Shown piece after piece: positions 15,223 through 25,670 of a DNA stretch of 44,259 nt. The stretch's first letter is position 1, and every line of letters starts with the position of its first letter. A program made the position numbers and the translations under genes. The stretch comes from Funneliformis mosseae (taxonomy: Eukaryota > Glomeromycota > Glomeromycetes > Glomerales > Glomeraceae), in NCBI GenBank assembly GCA_910592005.1, contig CAJVPP010000148.1, positions 1 through 44,259 of the forward strand, in the 5' to 3' direction. A model generated the notes under the pieces. That model was not told the origin of the DNA and did not search any database. It saw only the letters and a program-made list of their open reading frames with translations.

Positions 15223-15453
15223 TAAGATTGCTAAATGAAACCTAAAGATTTGCAAGTCATCTAAATAGAAAAAGGTAAAATTTAGTAAAATTATATTAAA
15301 ATTTTATTAAAAAATTATAAAATTTTGAAGAAGATAAAACTATGTCAAAGCTTGTAAAAATGTAAAACTATATCAAAACCTTAATAAAAAATTAACAAAA
15401 TTATAATTTAAACATTTTGCCAAATCCAAAATGAGTTTAGACAAGCAATCTTA
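15223..15453 (+). mobile_element. MITE-like element, copy A of an inverted pair
   Basis: A 231-bp unit with 10-bp perfect ends (TAAGATTGCT at 15223-15232, AGCAATCTTA at 15444-15453). Internally it is clearly homologous to the unit at 16321-16554 read on the opposite strand; both share ATCTAAATAGAAAAAGGTAA and TTTAGACAAGCAA. Non-coding. Target duplication not resolved for this copy. Confidence 0.65.
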
Positions 15454-16320
15454 ACTGTATATCATTAATAATAATTTTTAAACAAATTAAAAATAAAAAA
15501 TTTTAATAGAATATCTGATAATTTTATTATTATTAAATTTTGATTTAAATAAAAAATAATTTAATATGATTATTTATTAAAATGTAATATAAATATATAT
15601 AATTTAATTATGATTAATAATTAACTTAATTATTTTTTTTTTTTTTTTTTACATAATAAATAATAAATTTATTAATATTTTTTTTTTAAAAGAATTAAAC
15701 AAATAAAAATATATTTATTTATTGATTAGATTTCATTAAAAAAGACTTTCATTTTATTAACATATTATATATAATAAAATATTAAAATTAATCAAAAACT
15801 TGTGAAATAAAGCTATATATCAATATATTATAAAAACTATTATATAGTTATTTTTCATTTATAAGCATATTTTATTAAGCTAAAGTTAATAATAAACTTA
15901 TTAAAAATCCTCTTTTATAGTCTTATTATATAAATTTTTTATAATACATCAAATTTTTTTTAATCCTAAAAAATGTGATTATATAGAAAATCAATTATAC
16001 ATTAAATTGTATTATATTTTTTTATCAGATGTACTTATTGCTAGAGATATACTGTAAATTTTACTTTTAGTAAAAAATATTTATAAAATAATTCAATAAA
16101 ACATGATTTTTTATTAGTTATTATATTCTTAAATTATATAAATAACTAAAAAAATTAAAACAAGTTTTAATAAAAAGGTAATTATAATCAATAAAAATTA
16201 AAATTAAAAAAGTATATAAAGTAATAAATCAATAACTAGACTAAAGATGATATTATATATTATGATGTTTATTTATCATCTATTATAATATAATTTTAAT
16301 AATATTACAATTAATTATAA
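15454..16320. other. AT-rich spacer between the two inverted MITE copies
   Basis: No gene. Contains a long T run at 15633-15650. With its two flanks it would be the loop of a large stem. Confidence 0.45.
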
Positions 16321-16554
16321 TTAAAGTTGCTTGTCTAAACTCATTTTAGATTGACAAAATGTCTAAACTATAGTTTTACTAAATTTTTACTAATGGTTTG
16401 ATGTAGTTTCACATTTTTATAAGCTTTGATATAGTTTTTTTTTTTCTAGAATTTTGCAGATTTTTTAATAAGGTTTTAATATAATTTTGCTAAATTTTAC
16501 CTTTTTCTATTTAGATAACTTATAAAACTTTTAAGTTTTGTCTAGCAACTTTAA
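16321..16554 (-). mobile_element. MITE-like element, copy B of an inverted pair
   Basis: A 234-bp unit with ends TTAAAGTTGC and GCAACTTTAA. TTATAA occurs on both sides and is a candidate 6-bp target duplication. The sub-terminal sequences GTTGCTTGTCTAAAC and GTTGCTAGACAAAAC (right end, reverse strand) extend the inverted repeats. Homologous to 15223-15453 in inverted orientation. Confidence 0.65.
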
Positions 16555-17663
16555 TTATAACATTGTAATATTTATTTAATAAATATTATAATTAATTAAG
16601 AGGCTAACTTTAAATTAGATTTTTTATCACAAAAGAAATAATTAAAAAATTTCATTATTATAGTTAGATATCAAATTATATTTTATTTAGGTTTTATTAT
16701 AAACTTAACTATATTAAGAACTTTTAGATACAGTTAAGTAATTTAGTTAATTATATATAATTATTTATGAATAGGATTATAAATAACAATATTATTAGTA
16801 TTTACGTCTATTTATTTAAAACTATTTATTAATATACAAAAAAAAATATTTTGTTATATAGATGTATATTAAAATGATTTAATAGATCATTAAACAAAAT
16901 TTGTAATTAAAAAATATCATTAATTTTACTAAGTTTGATTTAGTTTTACAATCAGTTAATATTTAATTTTTAGTAAAAAAATAAAGAGAAAATTATAATT
17001 ATGATTTTTATAACTAGTTTATATTATTTAATACTATAAATAATTGTAATTAATTAATTAATAATAATAATTTTTATTATATATAATAACTATAAATATT
17101 ATTTTAATAATAAAATTACCAAATTTTAAATTATTATTCTTGTTACATTATAAATTATTTATAGAAAATCTAAAAATGTAATTTTATTTAGCTTATATTA
17201 TTTTATTATTTATAATTTGTATTTATTATTTTTTTTTTTTAATAAAAGTAATGATTTAAATATCATTAAAATTTTTTAACAGTATTAAGTTATACATACT
17301 ATATAATATTTAAATATTTAAAAATTATATATAATTTTAATTATTTTATAAATAATATTTATCAATAAAGTTTAAAATTTTTGATTATAAAATTAAATAC
17401 AAAAATTATTAATTAATATAAATTATTATTAAAATTACTTAAAAAATATCATAATAATTTTTTATATATATTTAAAATTACTTTAATTAACAAATAAAAA
17501 GTATGTAAAATTTGTTTATAATATTATTAAAGAATTACTAAAATTTATAGATAATAAATATAATAAATTAAATAAAAAGTTAATTTTTTATATAAATTAA
17601 AGATTTAAATTTTATTATTTTTTAACTAAAAATTTAATATTTTAAAGTTATAAAAATTATAAT
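16555..17663. other. Gene desert, AT-rich
   Basis: No genes or clear elements; repeated TAATTA and ATTATT runs and a T run at 17231-17240. Confidence 0.45.
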
Positions 17664-17813
17664 ATATAGGAAACGGTCAAGTAAAAAAAGAAAAATACAC
17701 TTTTTAGTTAAAAATTTTTTATTGATTCATGATTATATAAACAAAATTAGCTTAATAATTAAACTTACTCAAAATTTGTAAAGATTTCTTTTTTTATTGA
17801 CTGTTTCCTATAT
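17664..17813. mobile_element. Short MITE with about 29-bp terminal inverted repeats
   Basis: A 150-bp element. The left end is ATATAGGAAACGGTCAAGTA and the right end, on the reverse strand, is ATATAGGAAACAGTCAATAA; both continue with an A-rich AAAAAGAAA run. The flanks are TA-rich, so the target duplication (TA or longer) cannot be fixed. No coding capacity. Confidence 0.6.
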
Positions 17814-19022
17814 TATAAAATTTTAATAGTTTATAAATATATTATATATAGTTAGTTATCAAGTAAAACTCTTAAATTTTTATAGAATTACTAGTAAAAC
17901 TATAATAAATCTCATTGACAAAATTAGCAAAATTTATATAAAGATTTAATTATTTTAATTTTACTAAAAGAATAATTTATAATTTATAAATATTACAGAT
18001 TATTTACATTTTGATAATAGATATTTTACAAAAATTAAATTAAATATTTTTTTATAAATATATGTAATATAGCTTTATAAAAAAAATATTTGTATAATAA
18101 TTATAAATTATATAAATAATAATTTTAGTTAAAGTATATTTTGATAAATTATAATATTATAAAAAAGTTTAAATATTAATAAAATAATATATACAGTATA
18201 TTAAAAATTATAAAAATAAATTTTTTAAGAATTTTTATATAAAAAATGTCATTATTTAAAAATAACTAAAGCTTAATTTATAAATAAAATAAAAATTTAT
18301 CTTTTCAAAAATATTTTTCTTTTTATTTTCTCTAAACTTTCTTTTAAAAATAATCTATTATTAATCTAAATAATGATATTTTTATTAAAATATTTTTTTA
18401 CTACTTCACTTAGTTATTTTTCTTATTTATTTTCTTTTTTTTATTTATAAAAATAAGTATTAGAGAATATCTGAATTGATAATTAGGATTAATAATACTT
18501 TAAATATAAATGAATTTCACATAATTTTTTTTCTTTTTCTTTTAAATAATAATATTCTTTTTGTATATATATTGAAAATTGCAGAATTTTATGTAAAATA
18601 TTTTGAACTTACAAATATATATTTTAAGCTTTACCTATTATAAAAATCAGTTATAATTTAATTGATAAATATCAAATATAAAAATAAATTCACTTTTAAA
18701 TTTAGTATTTAAATTTATTATAGTAATAACTATATTATAAAATTAACTAAGTATTTTTACTAGAAATTTAAAGAAAGACATTTATTATTTTTTAATTTTA
18801 TTTTTTTTAGAAATTAATTTTAATTAGTTTAATATTGATAGATTTGTTTTTTAATTTAAAAAATGTAAATAAATAAAAATAGAATTTTAGTAATAGCTAT
18901 ACTTTATTTTATTTTAGTTTAAAAGAATTAATAGATATTTAAAAAAAATAATAGAGTATTAATAATTTTTATTTATATTTACTATTAAAGAATAGTCATT
19001 AAAAATATTATCTAGAAAGAAA
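17814..19022. other. Gene desert, AT-rich
   Basis: No gene recognised. Pyrimidine-rich tracts at 18300-18350 and 18400-18440. Confidence 0.4.
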
Positions 19023-19024
19023 TA

Positions 19025-20034
19025 CAATCAACTTTTTATAATGCACTTTCTTTAAGATTAAATATAAAAATGTATTTAAAGAGAATGTATATTTATAGAA
19101 AAAATATATAAATCTATATAATATTAATTTATAATTAAGATAATACAAAATATTTATAAGTAAACTATATAAAATTTTTTATAAAGAGTACATTTATAGA
19201 AAGTATATATTGTTAATAGAGCAATTGACCAATAATAATGAAGTCACATGAAAAACATAGTATGATAATCTCCTAATTTAGAATTCTAAAAATACTGAGG
19301 ATCTATATAATTTTGCAAATCTTTCAAATACTGAAGATAATTCTAATTTTACAAATTAAATGAAATCTAGAAATATTTAATGTTATACTTATTTGTAATA
19401 TTCTAATTTTTATTATTATTTTTATTATATTTTATATTTTTATTATTTTATGTATTTTTATTTTACTTATATTTTATTTATTAAATTAGCTAGTTTATAG
19501 TATAATAAATAGTTAGCTGTGACAAAAGAAATTTTGTATAAATAGATAAACTTTTTACTTATGTTATAAATTAACTTTTTTGCAAGTTAAAGTAATTCAT
19601 TTATAATATAAGTTTCAATATTAATAAAGGAATTATTTAAAATTTATATCTTTCTATCTCTTTGTGTCTTTATATAATCTGATATAATCCTTATACATTA
19701 TTTGTAATTAAGTTTGTCATCTGAATTCTTTAATTAAATTGTTTGTAATCTCGCCTCTCAAGTTTTCATATTTAATAAATTTATTTAAGTTTAATATGTA
19801 TATTAAGTAAAGTTAAAAATTAGGCAGATCCTAATGTCTTAATTATAGTAAGCCACAATTAATAACCTTAAGTAGAGACTTGACAACATAATAAACCTGA
19901 GTTAAAGAATTCCACAGTGATAATATATATAAAAAATATGTATTTAGCATTAAAACTCAAGTTGGAATCAAATAAAAAAATGCATATATAAAGGATATGC
20001 ATTTATAAAGAATACATTTATAGAGAGTTGACTG
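19025..20034. mobile_element. Non-autonomous pogo/Tigger-like DNA element
   Basis: A 1010-bp segment. The left end is CAATCAACTTTTTATAATGC. The right end, on the reverse strand, is CAGTCAACTCTCTATAAATG. TA lies on both sides (19023-19024 and 20035-20036). Pogo-type ends begin CAGT and duplicate TA (family knowledge). Sub-terminal sequences related to AAAGAGTACATTTATAGA recur at about 19076 and 19185, as well as at the right end. No transposase frame remains. A TATAAATA stretch at 19539 and the block at 19500-19760 could be another nested repeat. Confidence 0.5.
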
Positions 20035-20036
20035 TA

Positions 20037-20605
20037 AACTTAAAATAGAATATAAAAAGTAATTATAATTTTTATTTAGTTTTTTATTTGTATTTTTAAA
20101 TTATTTACTATTTTAATAAAATAATAAAAATATTCACATTGTAAGATATAAAAAAAGTAAAATCATAAAGGAGAATTAACAGGACTCTAAATATCTCTTA
20201 TTTAACTCATAAATAATATATTTTTTATAATAATTCATTTAATATTAATATTAGAAATATTATTATCATTAGATTCTTTTTATCAAGATGATTCTAATGA
20301 ATCTAAGATCATTAAAATCTAATTACTAATTAGCTTAAAAATTAAAATATATTAAATAACAAATTTAGAAAACTTCTTATAATACGTAATTTTTACTAAA
20401 AGTTATATATAAACTTTACGCAAATTTTAATTTAAATTATATAAAAGATTTTAGGTCTTAGATTAGTGATTTAATTTAGTAATAATTTAATTCCTATAAT
20501 GAATTATATTATATAAACTAATTTAGCATTAATCTAATGTAGATTATAATATTAATTTATTATAAGTTTACTAATTTAATTTTAAAATTTGATTTTATAA
20601 AGTGC
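20037..20605. other. Gene desert, AT-rich
   Basis: No gene or bounded element recognised between the pogo-like element and the hAT-like element. Confidence 0.4.
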
Positions 20606-20613
20606 ATGTAAAC

Positions 20614-21398
20614 TAAAGCTCTGAATGGTTCAGATTAATCCAAAAATTTTCAGTTTAGATCAACTTCGGTTCAGTTTCGGATTGCAAAAAATTCAATCTG
20701 AAAATTTTCGATTCAATTCAGATTTTTTTTTCAGATTATAAATCTAATCCAAACCAAAAAAAATCTGAACTGAACTGAAAATTTTGGAGTAATTTGAAAT
20801 TTCAGATCGTTTGGAACGATAAGAAAATCGTTTGATTGGAACGATCAAATTATCATTCTAAATGAACGATAAAAGAATTGTTTGATTAGAACGATCAAAA
20901 TAACATTCTAAATGAATGATAATAAAATCATTCGATTAGAACGATCAAATTATTGTTCCAATTGAATGATAAAAAAATCGTTCAATTGGAACGATCAAAA
21001 TATCGTTCCAAATGAATGATAATAAAATCGTTCGATTAAAACGATCAAATTATCGTTCTAAACGAACAATAAAAGAATCGTTCAATTAGAATGATCAAAA
21101 TATCATTCCAAACGAACGATAAGAAAATCGTTTGATTGAAACGATCAAATTATCGTTCTAAACAAATGATAAAAGAATCATTCAATTGAAATGATTGAAA
21201 TTATCATTCTAAATGATCTGAAATTTCAGATTAATCTGAAATTTTCAATTCAGTTCAGATTTTTACCAGTTTACGGTTCAGTTCGATTTCAGATTGGCAT
21301 TTTTAAGATTTTTAATCTGAACTGAACCAAACCAAAATTTTCAGTTCAGTTTCAGATTGGCCTATAATCTGGACTGAACTGAACTGTTTAGAGCATTA
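20614..21398. mobile_element. hAT-like foldback element with an internal satellite
   Basis: A 785-bp non-coding element. The ends are TAAAGCTCTGAATGGTTCAG and, on the reverse strand, TAATGCTCTAAACAGTTCAG; both fit the hAT end pattern YARNG. A perfect 8-bp direct repeat ATGTAAAC abuts both sides (20606-20613 and 21399-21406), the hAT hallmark. Both arms (about 190 bp each) are built of TCTGAACTGAA-type blocks and are inverted copies of each other, for example AAAAATCTGAACTGAA and GAAATTTCAGATC in both. The centre is a tandem palindromic satellite (separate entry). There is no transposase, so it depends on one in trans. Confidence 0.8.
20806..21217. repeat. Palindromic tandem satellite, 25-bp subunit in a 50-bp period
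   Basis: The string ACGATCAAA and its variants recur at exactly 20841, 20891, 20941, 20991, 21041, 21091 and 21141, and degenerately at 21191: a strict 50-bp period. Each period is two 25-bp subunits of the form GAACGAT-N6-ATCGTTC-N5, so every subunit can fold on itself and on its neighbours. About 16 subunits are present. Nearly all differences between copies are CG to TG or CG to CA. Confidence 0.9.
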
Positions 21399-21412
21399 AT
21401 GTAAACTATATA

Positions 21413-21566
21413 GGTTCTTTGCAATAAAAAGGGAAAAAACTACCAAAAAAATTTTTTTTTGTTTTATAAGCTAAATATTATTTTTTTAATAAAATAAGTT
21501 TAGATTTAACATTAACTCAAAAAAAATTTTTTTGGTAGTTTCCTCCCTTTCTATTGTAAAGAGCCC
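21413..21566. mobile_element. MITE with about 45-bp terminal inverted repeats
   Basis: A 154-bp element. The left end begins GGTTCTTTGCAATAAAAAGG, and the right end, on the reverse strand, GGGCTCTTTACAATAGAAAG. Both continue through GGGA, AAACTACCAAAAAAA and a T run. It starts only 7 bp after the right target duplication of the hAT-like element. Flanks are TATA-rich; duplication not resolved. Confidence 0.65.
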
Positions 21567-23200
21567 ATATATGTAAATATATATTTTAATACTAATTAAT
21601 TTTAATAATATTAAAATTAATTACATCAATTTAATATTTATTATAAATTATTAATAAATATTTATGTCTGTTAAAATATAAATTAATTAGTAATTTATTA
21701 ATTTACATTGAATTATACATAAATAGATTGCAAACTTATAAAATATATTAATTTTGATACTTACATAATTTATGGTAATTTTTAAATATAAATCTGTAAA
21801 TTATTTTATTATTAGACTTTCTTGATAATAAATAAAAATTATAATAATTTAACTTACTAAAATTAATTGAATTTAAAATTAAATAGTTAATAAGAATTAA
21901 TATATAATAAATTAGTATTATATTATCTTGAGTAATTAGTCTTCAGATAATATTTAATAGTAGATATTGTGAAATAATAACATAAATTATTAAACTTTAG
22001 TTAGTTAATCTTATAATACTTTTAAATATCATGATATCTAAACCTTATACTAAAATTTAAAAATTGAATATAATTTTCAAGTTATTTAATAGTATAATGA
22101 GCTTAATCTATATTTTTAAATTTAAATAAGATTTTGCTTAACCTTAACTTCTATTTAATAATATGATTAAATACCTAATAATGATAACTGATATTTTTAA
22201 ATACTTTTAGTTAAAATTTTAATTTAATATAATATCTATTAGACTAATAATTAAATTTATTAAACTAGATTTAAATAGACTTAAAGAAGTGATTAGGTAA
22301 ATAATTTGTTAATTTATTTTTAAATTATAAACTTAAGCATTAATAAATAGTAAACTCAGTTTTTATATTAGAATACCAAAAAAAAAGTTAAGAATTATAT
22401 AGTAATAATGATTATAATCAATATAGAAATAATTTATTATTATTTAAATCTATTTCACAAAATCAGGTGATTATAAAAAGTATGTTCATATAAGCATAAT
22501 TATATAAGGATTGATTGTATAAGATTTGATTTTACCATTTACTAAAATGAATTTTATCAAATAACTATAATATTACAATTTTTATATAATTTTTTAAAAT
22601 TAATATTTTATTAAAATTTATAATTTAATAATATTTTCAGAATTTATTAAGAATTATAAATTCAAAAATATAGTTATTAAATCGTTGCAAAAAATCTTTT
22701 TTGTATCTTGTTTGTAAATTTCTAAAATTCTTATAATATTTTTATAATTAAAAAAGCAAATTGTATTTAATATTATAAATTTTATTTATTATATTAAAAA
22801 TATAATTATTATTTAATTGAAATAATAATATTAATTTAAAAAGATTTTTTTTTATTAATCTATTTATATAAGTGAATAATATTAATTTAAAAATTTTTGA
22901 TTTTTAATTTTACTAATTTTATAATAATGAATTTCAATTATTATATATAGTATAATAATTTTAGCTAATATTATAAGATTTAATATGTAATTAAGAAATT
23001 TTAAATAGTAATTAATTCAGAATTACATGAATCATTATAAAAGTATTCTTATCACTTATTTGTAATATTTTTAAAGTCAGTCAAATAATAAGAAGGATAG
23101 TTTAAAGGTTTTTTATATAATTGCTCTTTTTTCTTATCATTTACTTGAAAAATTCCAGTCCATCAAATATATGAAACATCACACCGGTGACAAATCATTT
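21567..23200. other. Gene desert, last part
   Basis: AT-rich sequence without recognisable genes or bounded elements. Base composition becomes less extreme after about 23140, where the promoter of the next gene begins. Confidence 0.4.
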
Positions 23201-23227
23201 AACCCTAACCTACCTAACCCTAACCCT
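23201..23227. repeat. Interstitial telomere-like CCCTAA stretch
   Basis: The sequence contains three AACCCTAA/TAACCC-type units with an intervening CCTACC variant. This is the fungal telomere unit (TTAGGG) on the opposite strand. It lies 68-94 bp upstream of the next start codon, in promoter position, so it may be a telo-box-type regulatory site, a chance match or an old telomeric insertion. Confidence 0.55.
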
Positions 23228-23294
23228 TACCAATCTCAATTATACCAATTCAAAATTTTTAAATAAAAATGGACTTAAATTTTAATTTTTTGCT

Positions 23295-24406
23295 ATGACG
23301 ACGAAAATTAAATTAATAACATTCGACGCGTTCGGAACCCTATTTCGTCCACGAAATGGAAAAATAGGACATTTATACGTAACAGATCTGCTATCTTTAT
23401 TTAATTGGTATTCAAAGATTTTTATTAAATAAATACTCCAATTAAATTAGGCAAAAGAAGCTGCAAAGTTTGGAATGAAATTAGAAGGATCCTTAATAGA
23501 TAAAAAATTTAGAGAATCTTTTCGAAATGTTTATAAAATATATCATAATTATGGCTACGATAGTGGATTAAGTTCAAAAGAATGGTGGTCTAAGGTATAG
23601 AAAATATAAGTGAATCATATATATATTTTATAATTTAATTTTAGATGAACACTGTAGGTGATTGAAGCAACATTTATCGAAGCTGGAATTGATAAAAGAG
23701 GTGATTTATTACTCAAAAATAAAGGAATCATTTTTTTAGTCTTCAATTCTTTAATCTTCATTCTCTACAATAAAGATTTATTACCCATCTTACCAATGTT
23801 GTCCACAAATATATACAAAAAATTTACAACCTCAGAAGCCTATGAATTATATGATGAAACTGAATATGTGTTAAACGAATTACATAATGTCAGAAAAATT
23901 AAATTGGGGGTCATAAGCAATTTAGATGAAAGATTAGGTATGTAAGTACATAACCATTATTTCTTAGTCATAAGATTATACTATATTTACTAATTTAATT
24001 TATTTGAAGAGAGAATACTTTCTTCATTACAAATACATCAGTATTTTAATTTCAATTTATTGAGTGGTAAATTTGGTGTTGAAAAACCAGATGTTAAAAT
24101 ATTTAAGAAAGCTTTAGAATTGGGTGGAATTAAAGAAGGGAATGTTAAACAAGTATTACATATTGGTGATGACGAAGTTAGGTCGGTATTTAGTATCCTC
24201 ATTTAAGGTTTTATATATTTTTCATTAATTTAATTTGTTTTTATAGAGATTATCAAGGAGCAAAGAATATTGGTATAAATGCATTGTTGATAAAAAGAAC
24301 TGAAGATACAAATTCAAAAGAAATAATTAAAAATACTCAACCAAATCAACCAGAAAAACATCATTATGTTATTCATAATTTAAACGAGTTATTTAATTAT
24401 TTATAG
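23295..24406 (+). CDS. HDHD3: HAD-superfamily hydrolase, HDHD3-like
   Basis: Six exons, 23295-23378, 23451-23594, 23658-23700, 23776-23937, 24010-24181, 24247-24406, giving 254 aa, the same size as animal HDHD3 (about 250). Motif I is FDAFGTL with nucleophile D11; the second acidic residue is Phe, as in haloacid-dehalogenase-type enzymes. Motif II is VISN, motif III the Lys of FGVEKPD, and motif IV GDDEVRDYQGA. The cap is alpha-helical (KEAAKFGMKL to KKFTTSEAYELYDE). The substrate of this group is unknown. The third intron (23701-23775) is 75 nt, stop-free and in frame, so an unspliced product with 25 extra residues is possible. A short upstream frame overlaps the start (see findings). Confidence 0.9.
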
Positions 24407-24620
24407 TATAAAGATACAAATTTATAAATTGTTTATATATACAAAGGCATAATGATTTATTATCTGGAAAATATTCCATAGAATAGCCAAAAGTGTTAAT
24501 TAAATGACAAATATGCAATCTAATCCTCAAATGAATCGATTTTAATCAAATTTGTTTATCGACATCAGTAAGAGGGACATACTGTAAATAGAATGAAATT
24601 TTTAATCGATTAGAAAAAAA

Positions 24621-25670
24621 TTAAAAATTTTCGTATTTAATATCATCTAACATATTTTGATACGGTACCATGACTCCCATCAATTCTTTCCGTGTTACTT
24701 TCCCATTTTCGTCCTTGTCAATCTGATAAATGGACTGAGATTTAACTCCAACAGGAACAAACAACCTACATATAAAAATAATTTGATTTCATATCTCGAG
24801 GTATATCTGGATGCCCTAAGTTTAACTTACCGTCCAGGTGCTTTCAATTGATCAATCAATGCATGAGGTTCTTTTTCTGCGGCGGCACCAACATGGCTGT
24901 AAAGAGTTCAGTGTTTATGGAAAAAACAAATTTAAAAAAACAAAAGCAATAAGAATGAAGAATCGTACATGCAGTCATAAGGTGACTCCTCCGGATAACC
25001 CTTTCTTCCATCTCCATGAACCAATATGATTCTTTGAGATTCCAAATATCCCGGTCGATCTTTTTGAATATTTCTTCTCGACATGTCAACAAGTTCCTTA
25101 ATGTGTTCTATGCCAATAACTTTCCCCTCCGGTCCAACCTTTAATGGTATATAAATATATAAAAGTGAATTAAATAAAAACGTAAATCATTAAAAACCAA
25201 CTTTTAATTTACCATTTCTGAGAAACAAGCTGTTAAATATCCGGAGCCACATCCGACGTCCAAAACTACAATATGTAAAATGACGCGTGTTTTGATTGTT
25301 TCTGCAACAAAATACACGTAAATAACGCTCACTTACCTTTCATACCGGGCTTTAAGAAAGGTTCCAAATATTGAAGAGCGTAAGCGTGCATATGACTTTA
25401 TGTAAAATGAATTTACGAAATAATTAGCTCAAAATCTTCATAACCTTAAAGCTAAATCATTAAGGGACGTCGACATTATGCTTACGGTGCGGAAATAGTG
25501 GCACCGAAACCCAATGGCTGAGGAGTGTCATTATATGGACCCTGTGATACATAATTTTTTCTATCAACAGCTTTCATGGCTTTCTCAACCCCTTCTGATT
25601 TAAAAATCTTGGCCGTTTTCAAGTTATTCACAAGTCCCTCATTGCTATTAGCAGAACAATACCAAGCCAT
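24621..25670 (-). CDS. PCMT1: Protein-L-isoaspartate O-methyltransferase
   Basis: Methylates isoaspartyl residues with S-adenosylmethionine to start repair of aged proteins. Six minus-strand exons, 25670-25486, 25395-25337, 25265-25213, 25138-24969, 24896-24831, 24765-24621, give 225 aa, the family's usual size. The start [17 protein letters not shown] aligns with MAWxSxxxxxxxLxxNL of other PCMTs. Landmarks are [26 protein letters not shown], motif [14 protein letters not shown] (82-94), GIEHIKEL and LKAPGRLFVPVG. The frame stays open upstream to 25892, but that part is Ser/Leu-rich and unlike the family. It is antisense to a protein-like plus-strand frame, so the start at 25670 was chosen. 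Confidence 0.95.

Noticed and set aside
19500..19760. Possible solo LTR (TATAAATA, then a pyrimidine-rich stretch)
   Set aside because: No TG...CA ends with a target duplication and no internal retroelement sequence were found.
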